DNA of 64,000 nucleotides, from NCBI RefSeq assembly GCF_000165425.1, contig NW_001798971.1:12151-76150 (forward strand). The letters run 5' to 3'. Below the pieces are notes generated by a model. It saw only the letters and a program-made list of their open reading frames with translations, did no database searches and had not been told where the DNA came from. Within the stretch, counting starts at the first letter, position 1; every line of letters starts with the position of its first letter. Position numbers and translations under genes: made by a program. Shown piece by piece: positions 60,698-64,000 of the stretch. The DNA is from Paramecium tetraurelia (lineage: Eukaryota; Ciliophora; Oligohymenophorea; Peniculida; Parameciidae).

Positions 60698-60993
60698 TCA
60701 TTCAAAAGAGATGAGTTGGAATGCATTCCAGTCGACTTCTATATAGTCAGTTTCCTAAAATTGGAATTGAAAATGGTTACTTCATGCAATACTGCTGATC
60801 TAACTGTATAATTGTTGATTGTTTAACTATCCTCGAGCTAATTATTTTAGAAGTATTGCGGTTCACTTTTGATTTCTGGTTTAAGATCTATTTTGGGTAG
60901 TTTAGGCAAAACTGTTCCCCATCTCCAAACACTATCATCCAAAGGATGAGGCTTAGAGGGTTTATTCGTGAAGACTATGGGAGACTAACTCAT
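60698..60993 (-). CDS. Small protein, unknown
   Basis: 89 residues, exact frame after removing a 26-nt intron (60755-60780). It starts MSQSPIVFTNKPSKPHPLDD, continues VWRWGTVLPKLPKIDLKPEI and ends ETDYIEVDWNAFQLISFE. It is Pro/Lys-rich, with a Trp-containing centre. There is no signal peptide. No family was recognised. The clean intron and TGA-bounded frame support a real gene, but it is short. Confidence 0.6.
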
Positions 60994-62331
60994 AAATTAA
61001 TTTTAATAATTATAGTACTCAATTATACATTTGACTTAATTTTATGTCTCCTTTCCAATTATGAGAATTATTAATGGACATTCAGCTCAAATAACTAGTA
61101 CATTAAATCTTCCTTTAACAATATCAACAATTCATAATAATGTAAATATAAGCTCTAATAAAATTGTTGTTGTCTCTAAATTTAATGTAAGTGGTACTGC
61201 CAATCGTCTCTCTTACAAAAGCACTCATATTTGGAAAGAAAAAAGAAGATTTGCTACAGTTTAATGATAATAACTGAATTCCATCTTTTTATTATGAGCA
61301 ACACTTTGATCATTATAAAATAGAAAATAATTTACACTCTTATTTTTGATCCAAGTCTAATTAGCTGATGAGAACGAGATGGAACTAAATGTGAAATAGC
61401 TAAATTCACATTCTAATACAATCATGATTTCGAATTTCACGATAAAAAATAGAACAAGGTATATAAAAATCTGAATAAATAATTTAAATTTTATCATTTA
61501 TTTTTGAAGCTTTTCGTAAGTCTTCATATTGTTGAATCAAATTAGAATGGCTAGACTCAAAATCCAAGATTAAGATAACAAAAATTATTAAAAATAATCA
61601 TGAAACCTTAACAATAACTTTGATGTTAAAGATCATATCTAATCAAGATTTTCTGAAAAAGTGGCCAATAAATGAAATATTAAATTTAATGTCTTAAATG
61701 AGTTTGATAATTTAATTTCTTATTAATTGAACTAGTTTAAAAATTATCAAATATCATACTAAGAGGTCTGTTTATGATTGATCTTGAATTAAATTATCAG
61801 AGAGTGTAATATTAAGTATCTCTTCCAAAATTTAATATCAGTGAAAGAATAGTCTTAATATCTAAAAACCATAATAAAAGCATACTTTATTCTATTTGAT
61901 AATCTGCTTATTTGAGGATATTAGTAATCCTAAAATTAAAGAAATATATTGTAACATATTAAAAGTGATGCTGTTCTAACAAATAAAATATCAAAATTAG
62001 ATTTATGGGATTCTTTCTTTCAAGAATCTTAATAAATGTCTATCATTAATGGGATCTATTTGTATTCGAAAGTTACTGATTTGCACATGACTAATATAAA
62101 AATAACTATTTATATATTCTTTCAATTTTATGATGTTAAAATATAATTATAATACTAATCACATTTGATAATCCATTATCGCAAATACAAATAATGAATG
62201 AAAATCTGATTGAATCAAAAAACCTACTAAATTTAATAGGTTATTTAATAATTAATTTCTTAAAAAACCCTAAAATAGTTTTCCATAAAGATGCAGAAAT
62301 GTCTTGAATTAATTTTGGAATTAATATTAAG
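60994..62331. other. 1.3-kb region with no firm gene
   Basis: An open plus frame at 61061-61266 would encode a 68-residue peptide (MRIINGHSAQITSTLNLPLT...), and the opposite strand is also open there in part, so coding cannot be decided. From 61270 to 62331 both strands are AT-rich and interrupted. It probably includes the promoter of the next gene. Confidence 0.4.
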
Positions 62332-64000
62332 ATGAACTTTGAGAGACAACTCTATGAAATATATCAAGTTGACCCAGATCAATTGCACAAAAATATGAAT
62401 CAAGATAATCTCATTCTTTTATGCCAATTGGCAGATCAGAGTGATAATGAAATTACATTACAAATTGTTGGGAGCTTGGTTTCAACTTACATCGATTAGA
62501 ACCATCAAAATACACCAGAATTTGCAAAGATATTTGAATTTGCATGGAATAGAATCAAAAGATTTACTACAAATTCACGTCCAGTCTATCACTTTTTTGC
62601 TTCCATCATTGCCAATATCATATTACACTTTTATGATCAAATCCCTGTGTAATATTTTAAAGAACAAGCCTAAATAATGAACAAATAAGTGTATCTCATC
62701 ATCATTGATACAGTATTAAGAAGATTACAACCATAAGAACGAGTTGGTGAATTCAGGATCCTAGATTCAAAGCAAAAAATAGTCAGACAACAATTCTTTA
62801 AGCACAACCTTGATTTCTTTCTTGAAATCATAACTACTAGTTTGATTGGAAACAATAGCAATCCTGATTTACAATTGTTGGATAGTGCAATTGACTTGTT
62901 AAATTTGTTGTTGTCTTCAGAAATTAAAGAGGATATTAAAGAGAAAGACTGGCATAACATCAAAAGAGCTGAAGTGAAAAACAAAAGGAACTTATAAACC
63001 ATTATGAGGGAAATCAAATCCTAAATTCTGGATCAGAATGAACTTGAAAAGATGATACAAAATCAACATTTAGATCACATGGATCCAATCACCAATCATA
63101 TTAAAATGGTTTGGTCCATTGTCAAATATTAGTAATTCATTGCTAAAATGACTGAATTATTACCTTTAAATATAAAGATATGGGAATCTCTTGGTAAAAT
63201 TTGTAAAATATACTAAAAGTACTATTCCAATGATAAAGACAGCATTGATATAATCTTTTAAATCACATCAAAAATCATGGTATCAGACATATCAAAAATT
63301 AACTCAATAAATTTACTCAATTTTGCAGGTAAGACAATCTTTGCCAATCACACTCCACAATGGATTGAGTTCAATCTAAATTTAATCAAAAACTTAAATA
63401 CCATAGAGGCTGTTTAAGTTGGACTCAAGTTTCTCAGAAATCTAGTGAGGTTTCAGAGATAATATGACTATAGTTAATTACATACTTTTGTTATGCCCAT
63501 AATTACAAGCTTTTTTAATTCTTGGATTGTGCAAAACAACCAATGGGGTAATGATAAATTTTTAAGAAACAATATCAAACACATATTGAAAGAAATCAGT
63601 TGCTTTATGATTGAATAATATTTAGCATTCTTCGCCTAGATGATTCAATTAAATCCTGAATAAAGTATAAAGGAAATGGCTTTTAGGTATTACTCAATCG
63701 GATTATTCGCATCCATTAAATGCACAACATATCAATTAGATGTTACGAATAAATTGTAATTCTACAAGATGGAATAATTTCTATATCCAATCAACCTAGA
63801 TCTGTTCAAACAATTTCAGTATTAAGAATTCTACAGTAAGGCCTTTGATTTCGCATTCTTATACTTGAATAACCAATCCCCTTATACAGATAGGTTCTTA
63901 TATAAATTTTGGAAGGTTCTGTTTGATCAGTAGACTTTGATAAAATTTGAAGAAATAGTATAGAAAATATAAATAGATAGAAAAATACTGTTTAATTTTA
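62332..64000 (+). CDS. Importin-beta/exportin-like protein, 3' truncated by window
   Basis: At least 556 residues, open to the last base, apparently with no intron. The start at 62332 gives MNFERQLYEIYQVDPDQLHK. The whole part is a run of amphipathic helices in HEAT-like pairs (HFFASIIANIILHFYDQIPV; QLLDSAIDLLNLLLSSEI; IEAVQVGLKFLRNLVRFQRQ). The layout and N-terminal helical pairs resemble exportins and importin-beta-like transport receptors (exportin-7 or importin-type), but no single motif decides. A generic HEAT-repeat protein is the alternative. Confidence 0.55.

Noticed and set aside
1..64000. tRNA, rRNA, CRISPR, telomere repeats or intact transposon
   Set aside because: I saw no cloverleaf, no spaced repeat array, no tandem CCCCAA/CCCAAA and no full transposase; the HTH gene lacks a catalytic domain.

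Overview
This window is macronuclear-type DNA from a Paramecium-like ciliate. Three observations support that. TAA and TAG are read through as Gln at many conserved positions, and TGA is the only stop that fits every recognisable gene. The introns I could place are tiny (18-34 nt), GT...AG, and very AT-rich. Genes lie on both strands only tens to a few hundred bases apart. Ordinary-code ORF calls therefore break most genes into fragments, so I rebuilt genes with TGA as sole stop, removing short introns where they restore one frame and a conserved protein.

Layout. 187-6428 (-) is the spliceosomal helicase BRR2. Behind it are two unresolved coding-like stretches, then an HSA-domain protein (7740-10168, -) and a secreted protein (10381-13307, -). 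Two convergent coiled-coil genes (13411-15049) are followed by gene relics, one cullin-like, and a small J-domain protein (16727-17136, -). Next on the + strand come an RBR ubiquitin ligase, an unknown protein, a helix-turn-helix protein, GET4 and a cyclin (18458-25144). They face a zinc-finger-like protein and a second RBR ligase on the - strand (25165-27536). Then come the radial-spoke MORN protein RSPH10B, the ribosome factor RPF2 and a K+ channel with a cyclic-nucleotide-binding region (28380-35217, +).

35460-40638 (-) is a giant type I membrane protein. A short-chain dehydrogenase, a PH-like/kinase gene and a related pseudokinase follow on the - strand (40990-45597). From 46164 to 54019 (+) there are a ULK-like kinase, an E2 enzyme, three unknown proteins and a mitochondrial carrier. 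The last part holds sulfide:quinone oxidoreductase (-), a PAP2 membrane phosphatase (+), an ePHD protein (-), a glutathione transferase (+), a small unknown protein (-) and the 5' part of a possible importin/exportin-like protein (+) that runs off the end.

Most genes are housekeeping or ciliary and are not arranged as an operon. I found no CRISPR array, tRNA, rRNA or intact mobile element, and no clearly new multi-gene system. The most interesting items are a degraded kinase next to an active-looking relative, a MORN gene whose frame is kept only if a candidate intron is retained, two RBR ligases 7 kb apart, and several decaying gene copies of the kind expected after whole-genome duplication.
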